A stretch of 64,000 nt of DNA from Microbispora corallina (GCF_016863035.1 NZ_BOOC01000040.1:27113-91112), one strand, 5' to 3'. Counted from the first letter of the stretch, positions 7,217-16,900 are shown. Notes: generated by a model from the sequence alone, not told the origin. Program-made: numbers and translations.

Positions 7217-7986
7217 GCCACCCCGTCGTCGTTGTTGGCCGCCGTCACGTGATCGACGGCGGCCATCACGTCGGGATGGGCGTTCGCGACCGCGTACGAC
7301 GTGCCGGCCCAGGTCAGCATGGGCAGATCGTTCGGCATGTCGCCGAACGCCACCACCTCGGCCGGCTTGATCCCCCGCTCCTCGGCCAGCGCGGCCAGCG
7401 CCGACGCCTTCGTCACGCCGTACGCGCTCATCTCGATCAGCGCCCGGCCGCTGGAGTGGGTGGGGGTGACGATGTCGCCGACCAGTTCGAGTGCCCGCAG
7501 GTGCAGCTCGTCGGGGTTCATCGACGGGTGCTGGGCGAGCAGCTTGGCGCAGGGCCGCGAGGTGAGCGTGGCCGCCCCCACCTTCCGGCCGGAGACCTCG
7601 TGGGAGTCCCAGCCGCCGAGGGCGAAGTCGGACTCATGGGCGAAGCCGCCCTCGTACTCCACGGAGAACCTCAGGCCCGGCACGCGGTCGCGCAGCCGCC
7701 GCACGGACTCCTCCAGGATGTCGGGGGCGATCAGGTGCGCCTCGACGATCTCCTCGGTGTGCAGGTCGTAGACGAGCGCCCCGTTGGCGCAGATGGCCAG
7801 CCCCCGGTGCCGTACGGCTCCCGCGACGGTGTGCATCCAGCGGGGCGGGCGGCCGGTCACGAACACGAGCGTCCCTCCGGCGCGCTCCACGCGCGCGAAG
7901 GCGGCGGCCGTTCGAGGGGAGATCGTTCCGTCGGTGCGCAGAGCTGTGCCGTCGAGGTCCGTGGCGACGAGGCGGGGGCAGGTCAT
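7192..7986 (-). CDS. Cof-type HAD-superfamily phosphatase
   Basis: The 264-aa protein has HAD motif I DLDGTALRTDG at the N-terminus (nucleophile Asp10, general acid Asp12), motif II VTGRPPR, and motif IV GDMPNDLPML followed by GTSYAVANAHPDV, with a type-IIB cap between. This is the Cof/YbjI layout of soluble phosphatases acting on sugar phosphates, nucleotides or cofactor phosphates. The substrate cannot be read from sequence. It is monocistronic and convergent with bpa. Confidence 0.88.
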   Translation of the reverse strand: MTCPRLVATDLDGTALRTDGTISPRTAAAFARVERAGGTLVFVTGRPPRWMHTVAGAVRHRGLAICANGALVYDLHTEEIVEAHLIAPDILEESVRRLRDRVPGLRFSVEYEGGFAHESDFALGGWDSHEVSGRKVGAATLTSRPCAKLLAQHPSMNPDELHLRALELVGDIVTPTHSSGRALIEMSAYGVTKASALAALAEERGIKPAEVVAFGDMPNDLPMLTWAGTSYAVANAHPDVMAAVDHVTAANNDDGVARVLETLF

Positions 7987-8226
7987 GACAGGTTCCAGTG
8001 TGCACCGTGACGGCGCCGGTCACCGACTCGGACGTCCACAGGTCGAGAAATCTCGGCCTTACGTGGAACACCAACGGGCTACATAGTGTTAGATGTGAAG
8101 GCGTTGTATTAGCTGTTCCCGTAGCGAAAACCAGTTTGACTGTATGAGCCACCCGGGGAGCTGTGCGACACACCCGGGGTTCACGAGGTGTGGACCCCAA
8201 GATTCACTTCCTTAGGGAGAGCAGTA
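7987..8226. other. Intergenic region carrying the long cold-shock leader
   Basis: 240 bp separate the divergent HAD and cold-shock genes. The stretch is AT-richer around 8040-8130, and ACACCCGGGG-like segments recur near 8150 and 8170. A long structured 5' leader is normal for csp genes. I cannot place the transcription start, and no perfect inverted repeat was found. Confidence 0.4.
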
Positions 8227-8430
8227 ATGGCTCAGGGAACCGTCAAGTGGTTCAACGCTGAGAAGGGCTTCGGCTTCATCGCACCGGACGGCGGCGAGCC
8301 CGACGTGTTCGTGCACTTCTCCGCGATCACCGGTAGCGGCTACCGCAATCTGGAGGACGGCCAGCGGGTCGAGTTCGAGGTCATCGCGGGCCCGAAGGGT
8401 CCGCAGGCGTCCAACGTCCGGGGTATCTGA
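8227..8430 (+). CDS. Cold-shock protein (CspA family)
   Basis: This 67-aa single OB-fold protein begins [21 protein letters not shown]1 (KGFGFI) and RNP2 (VFVHF) are both intact. CspA-type proteins bind single-stranded RNA/DNA and melt mRNA structure. The start at 8227 is set by GGGAGAG 6 bp upstream and by family length; the frame stays open upstream but is not conserved there. It is monocistronic, with a long leader and its own terminator. Confidence 0.97.
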   Translation: MAQGTVKWFNAEKGFGFIAPDGGEPDVFVHFSAITGSGYRNLEDGQRVEFEVIAGPKGPQASNVRGI

Positions 8431-8440
8431 CCTGACTTGA

Positions 8441-8477
8441 CGAAGGGCGGGGTCCGCGCGGCGGGTCCCGCCCTTCG
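8441..8477 (+). terminator. Terminator of the cold-shock gene
   Basis: CGAAGGGCGGG (8441-8451) pairs perfectly with CCCGCCCTTCG (8467-8477) around a 15-nt loop, starting 10 bp after the csp stop. No T-run follows. Confidence 0.8.
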
Positions 8478-8641
8478 CACGTCCGGACGGTCCAGTGGGG
8501 CCCCTCACAAGGGTTCCTGCGAGCCCCTCGCGGACGCGCACGAGGTGCCCCGCGTGCCCCTCAGGGCCCGCACAACGGCCCCTGGACGGCGAACGGCCGG
8601 CGCCCCCTCCCCGGGGTGCCGGCCGTCGCCACAGGCACGGG

Positions 8642-9907
8642 CTAGCGCGAGACGGGCTCCAGGACGTCGAGCCCCACGTACGGCCGCAGGGCCTTGGGGA
8701 CGACGACGGAGCCGTCGGCCTGCTGGTGGTTCTCCAGGATGGCCACGATCCACCGGGTGGTCGCGAGCGTGCCGTTCAGGGTCGCCACGTGCTGGGGACG
8801 GCCCTCGGCGTCCCGGTAGCGCACCCGCAGCCGCCGCGCCTGGAAGTCGGTGCAGTTGGACGTCGAGGTGAGCTCCCGGTAGCGGCCCTGCGAGGGGATC
8901 CACGCCTCGCAGTCGAACTTCCTGGCCGCCGAGGTGCCGAGGTCGCCCGCCGCCGTGTCGATGATCCGGTACGGCAGCTCGACCTTCTCGAGCATCTCCT
9001 TCTCCCAGGCCAGCAGCCGCTGGTGCTCCTCGTGGGAGTCCTCCACGCGGCAGTAGGAGAACATCTCGACCTTGTCGAACTGGTGGACGCGGATGATGCC
9101 CCGGGTGTCCTTGCCGTACGAGCCGGCCTCGCGGCGGAAGCAGGACGACCACCCGGCGTACCGCATGGGCAGCGCGCGTGAGTCGAGGATCTCGTCGGCG
9201 TGGTAGGCCGCCAGCGGCACCTCAGAGGTGCCCACGAGGTAGAGGTCGTCCTCGGGGAGGCGGTAGATCTCCTTGTCGTGGGCGACGTGGAAGCCGGTGC
9301 CCTGCATCGACTCCGGCTTCACCAGCACCGGGGTGATCATGGGCGTGAAGCCGGCCTCGACGGCCTGCTGCATCGCCATGTTCAGCAGCCCGAGCTGGAG
9401 CCGCGCCCCGACGCCCTTCAGGAAGAAGAAGCGGGCGCCCGACACCTTCGCGCCGCGCTCGATGTCGATGGCGTCGAGCAGCTCGCCCAGCTCCACGTGG
9501 TCGCGCGGCTCGAAGTCGAACGACGGCTTCTCGCCGATCTCCTCGAGGACGACGTAATCGTCCTCGCCGCCGGAAGGGGCGCCCTCCTCGACGATGTTCG
9601 GCACCGACAGCAGCAGCTCGTCGAGCTCGCCGGCCAGCCGGTCGGCCTCCGCCTCCGCGACCTTGACCTGCGCCGCCAGGTCCTTCGCCCGGTCGAGCAG
9701 CGCCTGGCGCTCGTCCCCGGACGCGCGGGACACCGACTTGCCGATGCTCTTCTGCTCGGCGCGCAGAGACTCGAAGCCGTTCAGCGCGGAGCGACGGCGC
9801 TCGTCGAGGCCGAGCAGCCTGTCCACGACCGAGTCGTCCTCACCACGGGCGCGCTGCGACGCCCGGAGCCGGTCGGGGTCCTCACGAAGGGTTCGCAGGT
9901 CAATCAC
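8642..9907 (-). CDS. serS: Seryl-tRNA synthetase
   Basis: This 421-aa class II synthetase charges tRNA-Ser (and tRNA-Sec where present). Residues 1-~100 form the tRNA-binding coiled-coil arm ([20 protein letters not shown], then a long charged helix). Motif 2 lies around [16 protein letters not shown] and motif 3 around [18 protein letters not shown]; the [10 protein letters not shown] serine-pocket segment is intact. It is the last gene of a leftward group with pheA, DUF4446 and a GT-C transferase, 61 bp from pheA. The serS/pheA pairing recurs in actinobacteria. Confidence 0.98.
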   Translation of the reverse strand: MIDLRTLREDPDRLRASQRARGEDDSVVDRLLGLDERRRSALNGFESLRAEQKSIGKSVSRASGDERQALLDRAKDLAAQVKVAEAEADRLAGELDELLLSVPNIVEEGAPSGGEDDYVVLEEIGEKPSFDFEPRDHVELGELLDAIDIERGAKVSGARFFFLKGVGARLQLGLLNMAMQQAVEAGFTPMITPVLVKPESMQGTGFHVAHDKEIYRLPEDDLYLVGTSEVPLAAYHADEILDSRALPMRYAGWSSCFRREAGSYGKDTRGIIRVHQFDKVEMFSYCRVEDSHEEHQRLLAWEKEMLEKVELPYRIIDTAAGDLGTSAARKFDCEAWIPSQGRYRELTSTSNCTDFQARRLRVRYRDAEGRPQHVATLNGTLATTRWIVAILENHQQADGSVVVPKALRPYVGLDVLEPVSR

Positions 9908-9968
9908 GGATCAAAGGCTACCGGAGCCGGTACGGCTCCCGCCCATCACAACGAGCCCGGCGCGGTGC

Positions 9969-10889
9969 TCAGGCCTGACCGTTCCTGATCCGCTCCAGCC
10001 AGCCGGCCGCCTCGGTGAAGTCGTCGTCTGCCGTACCGGCCCTGATCTGCGTGGCGACCCGGTCGGCCCGTGGATAGCTGCCCAGGAAACGCAGATCGGC
10101 GCAGAGCCGCCGGAGGCCCGAGATCGCCTCGCCCACCCGAGCGTCGGCGACGTGGCCCTCACAGTCGAAGTGGAAGAAGTAGCGGCCGATGCCGTCGCCG
10201 GTCGGCCGCGACTCGATCCGGGTCAGGTTGACCCCGCGCACGGAGAACTCGCTCAGCATCTCCAGCAGCGCGCCCGGGTGGTCGTCGCGCAGGAAGGCGA
10301 CGAGTGAGGTGCGGTCGGCCCCGGTCGGCTCGGGCAGCGGGCCCGGCGGGCTCACCCGGACGAACCGGGTCACCGTGTCGGAGCGGTCGCCGATCCCGGA
10401 CGCGAACTCGTCCAGGCCGTAGTACTCGGCCGCGATGGCCGGACTGATCGCCGCGTCGTACGGCGAGCCGGGGGCGGCCACCTCCTGCGCCGCGCCCGCC
10501 GTGGACGGCCACGCCATCACGAGGGCGTCCGGCATCTCGCGCTCGAGGTATCCCCGGCACTGCGTGATCGCCGCCGGGTGGGAGATGATCCGCTTGATCT
10601 GCGGCAGCTCCGTGCCGGGCCGTACGAGCAGGGAGAACTCGACGGGCAGCAGCAGCTCGCCGGTGATGAGGAGCGGGCCGCCCCAGGCCAGCTCGTCGAG
10701 GGTCTGGGTGATCGCCCCCTCGACCGAGTTCTCCAGCGGGACGACGGCCCCGTCGGCCTCGCCGGTGCGGGCGGCGTGGAGCGCGGCCCCCACGTTCGCG
10801 GCGGGGAGCCGCTCGGCGTCGGGCGCGAGCCTCCGCAGGGCGGCCTCGCAGAAGGTCCCCTGAGGGCCGAGGTACGCGAGCTTGGGCAT
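9969..10889 (-). CDS. pheA: Prephenate dehydratase
   Basis: This 306-aa monofunctional P-protein converts prephenate to phenylpyruvate in phenylalanine synthesis. It has YLGPQGTFCEAAL at the N-terminus, the ENSVEGAITQT loop, the catalytic TRF motif in SDTVTRFVRV, and a C-terminal ACT domain (FLRDDHPGALLEMLSEF, then NLTRIESRP) that senses phenylalanine. No chorismate mutase domain is fused. It lies 107 bp downstream of the DUF4446 gene. Confidence 0.97.
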   Translation of the reverse strand: MPKLAYLGPQGTFCEAALRRLAPDAERLPAANVGAALHAARTGEADGAVVPLENSVEGAITQTLDELAWGGPLLITGELLLPVEFSLLVRPGTELPQIKRIISHPAAITQCRGYLEREMPDALVMAWPSTAGAAQEVAAPGSPYDAAISPAIAAEYYGLDEFASGIGDRSDTVTRFVRVSPPGPLPEPTGADRTSLVAFLRDDHPGALLEMLSEFSVRGVNLTRIESRPTGDGIGRYFFHFDCEGHVADARVGEAISGLRRLCADLRFLGSYPRADRVATQIRAGTADDDFTEAAGWLERIRNGQA

Positions 10890-10996
10890 GTCATCCAGGG
10901 TAACCGCCGTCGACGCCCCTCACGTGCCGGAACATGCACACCTCGGCACGCCGCCCGCTCGCCGAACGCCTCAGCGCCGCCTGCCTGGGGAACGCC

Positions 10997-11416
10997 TCAG
11001 CGGCGGACGCGATGCGGCTCGACCTCGGGCCCGATGCCGAGCCGGGCGGCCCGCACGGCGTGCTCCTCCTCGGGCGACAGCGGCTGCAGGCCCTTGCCGC
11101 CGCACACCGGCCGGACGTACGTCCGGGTCTCGGTCCGCCCGTTGATCGAGGTGAGCACGATGCCGTCGCCGAAGCCGTTGATGAGCGCGACCGAGAACGA
11201 CAGCCTCCCGGTCATCTCCTCCAGCGCGTCGTAGCGGTAGACGGCGACGTCACGGATCGCCTTGCTGTCCACGGCGCCGTCGAAGGCCTTGCGGCGGGAG
11301 AGGGCCTCCAGGCACTCCTCCACCGACGATCTGGCGGTGCGCAGCATGAGGATGCCGATGGACACGCCGGTCACTCCCGACAGAACCCCGGCCATGACCA
11401 GAACGGTGACCAGCAC
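10997..11416 (-). CDS. DUF4446 family membrane-anchored protein
   Basis: The 139-aa protein has one N-terminal transmembrane helix (about 3-25) and the DUF4446 signature: RYDALEEMTGRLSFSVALIN, GIVLTSINGR, YVRPVCGGKG, LSPEEEHAVRAA. The family is common in Gram-positives and its function is unknown. It lies 22 bp downstream of the GT-C gene and upstream of pheA, so it is probably in one operon. The GTG start at 11416 keeps the transmembrane helix. Confidence 0.85.
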   Translation of the reverse strand: MLVTVLVMAGVLSGVTGVSIGILMLRTARSSVEECLEALSRRKAFDGAVDSKAIRDVAVYRYDALEEMTGRLSFSVALINGFGDGIVLTSINGRTETRTYVRPVCGGKGLQPLSPEEEHAVRAARLGIGPEVEPHRVRR

Positions 11417-11438
11417 GACACCGAGGGTAACCAGACGG

Positions 11439-12890
11439 TCACGCGGACGTCTCCCGAACGGCGGATGAGGGCTCCACCGTCCGGCGCCGGGGCAGCCAGG
11501 AGCCGAGGACCCAGACGAGCGCGACGGCGCCGAGCCCGAAGGCGTCCTGCACGATCTTGCCCACGACCGGGCTCAGGACGGGGATCTCCAGAGCCTTGAT
11601 CGACACTCCCCACCAGGGGATGGGCAGCACGTAGAAGAGCCACACCCCTGCCGCCACCAGCAGCCGGGTGCGGTCGCGGCCCGTCCCGGCGATCGCGGCG
11701 ACCACCACGACCACCCAGGCGATGTGGTGGATCCACGCGACCGGGGACAGCAGCACCGCCATCAGCCCGGTCAGCGCGACCGCCGTCATCGGGTCGCCGT
11801 CCAGGTGGGCCCGCCGGGCTCGGCTGAAGCCGTACCAGCCGACGGCGGCGACGGCGGCGAGCCAGATCAGCGAGGTGGCGGCGTCGGACAGGTAGAGCCG
11901 GAGCAGCATGCCGCGCAGCGACTGGTTGGTGGTCGCGGCGTTCGCGCCGAGCCGTTCGGAGTCGAGCAGGGCCGAGAACCAGTAGCCCCGGGCGTCCTCG
12001 GGGATCACGAGGAACGGCACGACCGTGAGGAGGGCGGCGGTGAAGGCCGCCATGAAGAAGGCCCGCCGCTGCTCCCGGTCGCCGCCGCGCGGGGGGAACC
12101 CGGTGACGGCCAGGTAGACGAGGAAGACGCCGGGCGTGAGCTTCACGGCCGTCGCCAGGCCGATCAGCATCCCGCGCGGCCACCTCGGCCTGCGGGCGGC
12201 GCAGTCGAGCAGGCACAGCGCGACCAGGAAGAGGTCCACCTGGCCGAAGCGGATCTGGTCCCTGATCGGCATGAGATACACGCACGCCGCCGCGAGCACG
12301 GCGAACACCATGGGGACGGCGAGGGGCGACCGGGCGAGCCGCGTGCGGGTTCCGGCATCCCGAACGGCGTCCGCGTCAGGCCCGGCGGCCGGCATCGCTC
12401 CCGGCCCGGCGTTCCTCACGGCGTCCGGCCGCGCGTGAGGCCGGGCCTTCCTCGCGGCCTTCCTCGCGGCCTTCCTCGCGGCGCCGAGCGGCGGCCCGTC
12501 GAGCAGCGGTCCGTCGAGCAGCGGTCCGTCGAGCAGCGGGCGGAACGCGAACCGGACGACGACCGCGAGGGCGACCACGATCCCGGCCGTCCACACCCAC
12601 TGGGCCGCCGGCCAGGACATCTCCGCGAGCGGGACGGCCAGCATCGCGGCGACGGGCGGGTACGTGAAGGGCAGGAGCTGCGGCGCGGGCGTGATCACCC
12701 CGTACACGGGAAGGCCGAGCAGGAGGGCCCAGCCGCCCGTACGGTAGACGTCCAGATCGACGAGCCGCTGGTCGGCCGGGTTGGTCAGCCAGTAGGCGAT
12801 CAGCGGGGCCGCCGCCGCGGCGACGACCACGAGGGCCAGGGCCCACGCCCACAGCGGTCCCCTGCCCGCGGTCGTCCGGCCAGTCGTCAC
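11439..12890 (-). CDS. GT-C fold glycosyltransferase (DUF2029/GT87-like)
   Basis: The 483-aa polytopic protein has about 10-12 hydrophobic segments. An acidic LVDLDVYRTGGWALL loop follows TM1, with TYPPVAAMLAVPL and IRFGQVDLFLVALCLLD further on; these are typical of GT87 polyprenol-phosphate-mannose-dependent transferases. It would add mannose (or arabinose) to a lipid or glycan on the outer membrane face. The GTG start at 12890 begins just before TM1; the frame continues upstream but there overlaps the divergent gene. An unusual repetitive Arg/Ala/Pro insertion (about 115-185) interrupts the TM pattern. First gene of the group leading to pheA and serS. Confidence 0.75.
   Translation of the reverse strand: MTTGRTTAGRGPLWAWALALVVVAAAAAPLIAYWLTNPADQRLVDLDVYRTGGWALLLGLPVYGVITPAPQLLPFTYPPVAAMLAVPLAEMSWPAAQWVWTAGIVVALAVVVRFAFRPLLDGPLLDGPLLDGPPLGAARKAARKAARKARPHARPDAVRNAGPGAMPAAGPDADAVRDAGTRTRLARSPLAVPMVFAVLAAACVYLMPIRDQIRFGQVDLFLVALCLLDCAARRPRWPRGMLIGLATAVKLTPGVFLVYLAVTGFPPRGGDREQRRAFFMAAFTAALLTVVPFLVIPEDARGYWFSALLDSERLGANAATTNQSLRGMLLRLYLSDAATSLIWLAAVAAVGWYGFSRARRAHLDGDPMTAVALTGLMAVLLSPVAWIHHIAWVVVVVAAIAGTGRDRTRLLVAAGVWLFYVLPIPWWGVSIKALEIPVLSPVVGKIVQDAFGLGAVALVWVLGSWLPRRRTVEPSSAVRETSA
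12447..12540. repeat. Two short tandem repeats inside the GT-C gene
   Basis: Three copies of the 12-mer CTTCCTCGCGGC (12447-12482) and three of the 15-mer CCGTCGAGCAGCGGT (12496-12540) lie close together. They encode the repeated peptides RKAA and PLLDG in a predicted loop. The in-frame lengths point to slippage tolerated by an unstructured loop. Confidence 0.8.
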
Positions 12891-13044
12891 GAGCAGGCAG
12901 GTTACCGTGGACGCTGTCCCGACCGTTTCCGCTCTCGAGCCGAGGAGCCGCGCAGCCGTGCCAGCCGACGGTGGTCCCCGACCCCTGCCAGGCGTCCCGC
13001 CGGTCCCGCCCCTGCCTTCCCGGCACGCGGCGGCAGGGGCCGGC

Positions 13045-15555
13045 GTGAGGCCGGGCGGAATGCGGCGAGCTCTCGGGCGGGGGATCCGAGTCGTCCTGGC
13101 GGCGGTGGTCCTCTGCGTCGCCGCGCTGGCCTCGTGGCCGTCCCCGGCGGCAGCGTCGGCGGCAGCGGCAGCGTCGGCGGCAGCGGCAGCGTCGGCGGCA
13201 GCGGCAGCGGCGCCGTCAACGTCGGCGTCGTCGGCGGCGTCCGCGTCGGAAGCGGCGGCGGGATCGGCGGCGGCCTCCGCGGCCGGCCGCCGGGTGGTCG
13301 TGATCGGCGTGCCCGGGCTGCAGTGGGACGACCTCGACCCGGTTCGCACGCCCGCCCTCTGGCGTCTCGCCGGCACCGGCGCCACGGCGTCCCTCTCGAC
13401 GCGGGCGGTGCCGCCGGAGGGGCTGCCGGTCACCTGTCCGATCGCCGGATGGCTCACGCTCTCCGCGGGCCAGCGCGCCGCGGCGCCCGGCTCGGCGTGC
13501 GCGGCTCCCCCGGCCCCCGCCGTCGCCGCCGACGGGTCGGCCACGATCCCCGGATGGGCGGAGCTGGTGAGTCTCCAGCGGTCGAGCCCCTTCCAGGCCA
13601 CCGTGGGGCTTCTCGGGCGCACGGTCACCGCGGCGGGCGGCACGGTGGCCGCCATCGGACCGGGCGCCGCCCTCGCCGCCGCCGACCAGTCCGGAAAAGT
13701 CGGGAAATATGCCGCGAGCGTGGCCGAGTTGCCCGACCTCACGCCGTACACGCTCGTCGTCGCCGAGGCCGGACAGATCGACCAGGCGTGGACCGCCTCC
13801 GGGCAGGAGAGCACGGGCACGGCGACCGGCACCGCCGGCGCTCCCACGGCCGGATCGACCGGGCAGGACGGCGCGGGCCCGATCGCGACGACCGGCGCTC
13901 CCGCCGACGCACGGACCGGGCCGGCCGGGTCGGGCGTGCGGGATCTGAGCCCGGAGGCGCGCAGGGCCGCGGTGGCGGCCGCGGATCGGACGGTGGGCGA
14001 GATCCTCGCTCATGTGCCCGCCGGATCGACCGTGCTGGTCGCGGGCCTGTCCGACTCCGGCTCGGCCGCGCACCTCCACATCGCCGTCGCCACCGGCCCC
14101 AGCGGTGCGGCCGCGACCACCGCCGCCACCACGACAGCGACCACCCCGGCGACATCCGCACGACCCGAGACCGGCGACGACGCGGCAGAGGCGTACCGGA
14201 AGGGGTGGCTGACGGCGACCTCCACGCGGCAGGAGGCGCTGGTCACGCTCACCGACCTGACCGCGACCGTCACGCACGTGCTCGGGCTCGGCACACCGGA
14301 CGGCGTGGTCGGCAGGGCGTGGCAGAACGGCGGCGAGGGCCCGGCGTCGGCCCGGGAGACGGCTGCCCGGCTGGCCGACGCCGATCTCGCCAGCCAGGTG
14401 CTCCGGCAGGTCAGGGAGCCGTTCTTCATCGTGCTCGTGACGGCGCAGGTGCTCTTCTACGTCCTGGCGTCGATCGTGATCCGCCGCGCCCGCCGGATGC
14501 TCGGGGTGACGCGGGTGGTGGCGACGATCAGCGGCGCGGTCCCGGTGTCGGTCTTCCTGGCCCAGCTCGTGCCGTGGTGGGGCTTCGCCCATCCGATGCC
14601 CGCCCTCCTCGCGACGATCCTCGGCATGGCGGTGGTCGTCGCGGCCGCCGGCTTCGCGGGGCCGTGGCGGTCGCACGTCCTCGGCCCGCTGACGGCCGTC
14701 GCGGGCGTGAGCTCGGCCGCCCTCCTCCTCGACGTGGTGACGGGCTCCCGGCTGCAGGTGAACGCGGTCGCGGGCTACGAGCCGGTCACCGGCGGCCGGT
14801 TCTACGGCTTCGGCAACATGGCGTTCGCCGTCTACTCGACCGGCACGATCCTGCTCCTCGCCGGGGTCGCGCACGCGCTGCGCCGCAGGCCGCGGCTCGC
14901 CGCCCTCGTCTGCCTGGCGTACGGCCTGGTGGCGGTCGTCGCCGACGGCTGGCCCGCCTGGGGGGCCGACTTCGGCGGCGTGCCGTCGTTCGTCGTGGGC
15001 GTGGCGGTGTTCCTGCTCATGGTCACCGGGCGGCGGGTCTCGGTGGTCCGGCTCGGGCTCGTCGGGCTGGCGGGCGTCGCGCTCGTCGCGCTGATCGCGG
15101 TCGCCGACTGGCTGCGGCCGCCCGACCGGCGCACCCACCTCGGCGGCTTCGTGCAGCAGGTCGTCAGCGGGGAGGGCGGCTCGGTGATCGGACGCAAGCT
15201 GGGCGCCATGCTCCACACGCTGGGCAACCTGCCGCTGACGCTGCTGTCGCTGGTCGCGCTGGCGTTCCTGTTCCTCGTTCTGTACCGGCCGTCCCGGTGG
15301 GGGGCGTCCGCGCTGAGCCTGGTCTACGAGCGCGCTCCGGAGCTGCGGGCCGGGCTGTTCGGGGCGCTGGCCGCCGCCCTGGTCGGGTTCCTGATCAACG
15401 ACTCGGGGATCGCGATCCCGGCCATGGCCCTCACGGTGGCCGTCCCGCTCACGCTCGCGGCGTCGGTACGCGCGCTGCGGGACGAGCCCGCCACGCCCAC
15501 CATGCCAGCGCGACCGTCAGCGCCAGCAGGAACGCCGGCACCGCCTGCGCCCTGA
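13045..15555 (+). CDS. Secreted phosphatase-like domain fused to a polytopic membrane domain
   Basis: The ~836-aa protein has an N-terminal signal sequence or anchor (RVVLAAVVLCVAALASW), a poly-Ala/Ser linker, and an extracytoplasmic domain of ~380 residues opening RRVVVIGVPGLQWDDLDPVRTPALWRL. That opening resembles the start of alkaline-phosphatase-superfamily domains. About ten membrane helices follow. A conserved-looking VTGGRFYGFGNMAFAVYSTG segment lies in the membrane half. The phosphatase metal ligands are not all evident. I chose GTG 13045 after AGGGG (ATG 13060 is the alternative) because starting at 12907 would leave only 16 bp to the divergent gene. Its 3' end overlaps the opposing mannosyltransferase gene by 107 bp. 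A cell-envelope role is inferred. Confidence 0.6.
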   Translation: MRPGGMRRALGRGIRVVLAAVVLCVAALASWPSPAAASAAAAASAAAAASAAAAAAPSTSASSAASASEAAAGSAAASAAGRRVVVIGVPGLQWDDLDPVRTPALWRLAGTGATASLSTRAVPPEGLPVTCPIAGWLTLSAGQRAAAPGSACAAPPAPAVAADGSATIPGWAELVSLQRSSPFQATVGLLGRTVTAAGGTVAAIGPGAALAAADQSGKVGKYAASVAELPDLTPYTLVVAEAGQIDQAWTASGQESTGTATGTAGAPTAGSTGQDGAGPIATTGAPADARTGPAGSGVRDLSPEARRAAVAAADRTVGEILAHVPAGSTVLVAGLSDSGSAAHLHIAVATGPSGAAATTAATTTATTPATSARPETGDDAAEAYRKGWLTATSTRQEALVTLTDLTATVTHVLGLGTPDGVVGRAWQNGGEGPASARETAARLADADLASQVLRQVREPFFIVLVTAQVLFYVLASIVIRRARRMLGVTRVVATISGAVPVSVFLAQLVPWWGFAHPMPALLATILGMAVVVAAAGFAGPWRSHVLGPLTAVAGVSSAALLLDVVTGSRLQVNAVAGYEPVTGGRFYGFGNMAFAVYSTGTILLLAGVAHALRRRPRLAALVCLAYGLVAVVADGWPAWGADFGGVPSFVVGVAVFLLMVTGRRVSVVRLGLVGLAGVALVALIAVADWLRPPDRRTHLGGFVQQVVSGEGGSVIGRKLGAMLHTLGNLPLTLLSLVALAFLFLVLYRPSRWGASALSLVYERAPELRAGLFGALAAALVGFLINDSGIAIPAMALTVAVPLTLAASVRALRDEPATPTMPARPSAPAGTPAPPAP
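13153..13206. repeat. 18-bp tandem repeat encoding poly-Ala/Ser
   Basis: Three perfect copies of GCGTCGGCGGCAGCGGCA encode ASAAAA units right after the signal sequence of the phosphatase-like membrane protein, a likely flexible spacer that varies by slippage. Confidence 0.85.
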
Positions 15556-16900
15556 CCACGCTCACCAGCCAGCCGAGGTCCGGGGGCTGGCCCGCCTGCC
15601 GGGCCGGCAAATACGCCAGGGAGAGGGCGGCCAGCCGGGCGACCAGGAAGGCGTCCAGGCCCGACGCGGGGACCAGTGCGAGCAGCCCGAAGGCGAGCCC
15701 GTCGTACCAGGGCAGCGCGTACGGCGTGGCGAACAGCCAGGCGACGGCGAACGCGAGGGCGACCGGGGGCGCCTCGGCGCCGTCCCTCAGCAGGCCGTCC
15801 GCGGACATGCGGCGCAGGAGCAGCGCGGCGAGCCCGGCCAGCACCACCAGCGACCCGAGCTGGATCTCCAGGTGGTACGCCCCGGACCCGAAGACGGCCT
15901 GCGCCGCCGTCTTCACCAGCTTCCAGGGGGTCGCCAGCGACACCGTCCTGCTCGCGTTCAGGACCTGGTCGAGCGCGTGCGGCCCGGCCAGCCAGTACAG
16001 CACGAGCACGACGACCGCCGCCGACGCGGCCACCGCGGCCAGCCGCCGGGGCCGCCTGCGCAGCTCCCAGGCCACCCCGAGGGCGACCAGGCCGGAGGTG
16101 ACCTTCACGGCGACCCCCAGGCCGAGCGGCAGCCCCCGGCGGTACACCACGCCGGCGACGACGAGCGCGGTGGCGATCGTGTCGAGGTGCATCCCGGCCG
16201 CGAGCTGGTAGACGACGAGCGGGTTGGCCGCCCACAGAAGCGCCGCGCGGCGCTGCCGTACGGGGTCGTCCCGGGTGGCCCGGTGGAGCACGACGGCCAG
16301 GGCGACGAACGCGGCCGCGTTGGCCGCCTCCATCGCGAAGACGGTGAGCCGGAGCGAGTCGCCGCCGATGTGGGCCGCGACGGCCTGCACGAACGTCGCC
16401 ACCGGCCCGTACACACTGGGCGTGGTGCGCCACTCCTCCACCCGGCCGATCACCGGGTCGCCGGGGAGGTCGGCCGGCACGGTCGCGTACGGGTCGTGGC
16501 CGAGCGCCGCCATCCGGCCGTACGCGGCGTAGTTGAGATGGTCGGAGGAGCCCGACGGCGGGAGGAACGCCAGCGCGACGGCGGCCAGGCACCCCGCCAG
16601 GACCGTCCAGTGGGCCGGGGGCATTTGTTCGGCGGCCCGCAGCCCGGCGGCCAGCCCGGCCGCGCCCAGGAGGATCGCCGCCGCCCCCAGCGCCACGACG
16701 AGGTGGCCGCCCGGGTCGAGGCCCAGGGAGTACGGCGGCTGCCAGGGCCGGCCGGGCAGGGCGGGGACCATGGCCGACGGCCCGAGGAGGCCGATCGCGA
16801 TCGTGCAGAGGACGGACAGGGGAGAGGCGGCGAGCGCGACGAGCCGTGCCCGCGCGTGGCCCGGGAAGGCGGATAACGGCACGCGTTCCCGGAGGGTCAC
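15449..16900 (-). CDS. GT-C polyprenol-phosphate mannosyltransferase (MptA/B-like)
   Basis: The 483-aa protein has about 12 transmembrane segments. The signature SDHLNYAAYGRMAALGHDPY, then a PVIGRVEEWRTTPSVYGP loop, matches polyprenol-monophosphomannose-dependent alpha-mannosyltransferases of actinobacteria. AVVLHRATRDDPVRQRRAALL and VYQLAAGMHLDTIATALVVAGV follow. GTG 16900 overlaps the TGA of the upstream GT2 gene (GTGA), which fixes the start and indicates coupling: the GT2 enzyme may make the polyprenol-P-mannose donor that this enzyme uses. The C-terminus overlaps the convergent gene by 107 bp. Confidence 0.78.
   Translation of the reverse strand: MTLRERVPLSAFPGHARARLVALAASPLSVLCTIAIGLLGPSAMVPALPGRPWQPPYSLGLDPGGHLVVALGAAAILLGAAGLAAGLRAAEQMPPAHWTVLAGCLAAVALAFLPPSGSSDHLNYAAYGRMAALGHDPYATVPADLPGDPVIGRVEEWRTTPSVYGPVATFVQAVAAHIGGDSLRLTVFAMEAANAAAFVALAVVLHRATRDDPVRQRRAALLWAANPLVVYQLAAGMHLDTIATALVVAGVVYRRGLPLGLGVAVKVTSGLVALGVAWELRRRPRRLAAVAASAAVVVLVLYWLAGPHALDQVLNASRTVSLATPWKLVKTAAQAVFGSGAYHLEIQLGSLVVLAGLAALLLRRMSADGLLRDGAEAPPVALAFAVAWLFATPYALPWYDGLAFGLLALVPASGLDAFLVARLAALSLAYLPARQAGQPPDLGWLVSVVRAQAVPAFLLALTVALAWWAWRARPAARVPTPRA

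Noticed and set aside
8050..8070. TTACGTGGAAC as a second parS site
   Set aside because: Only 10 of 14 positions match the parS consensus and the central CACGTG is broken.
11724..16211. Rightward open frame of 1495 codons
   Set aside because: Arg/Gly/Pro/His-rich translation without domains, antiparallel or out of frame to well-supported membrane and glycosyltransferase genes; a GC-driven shadow.
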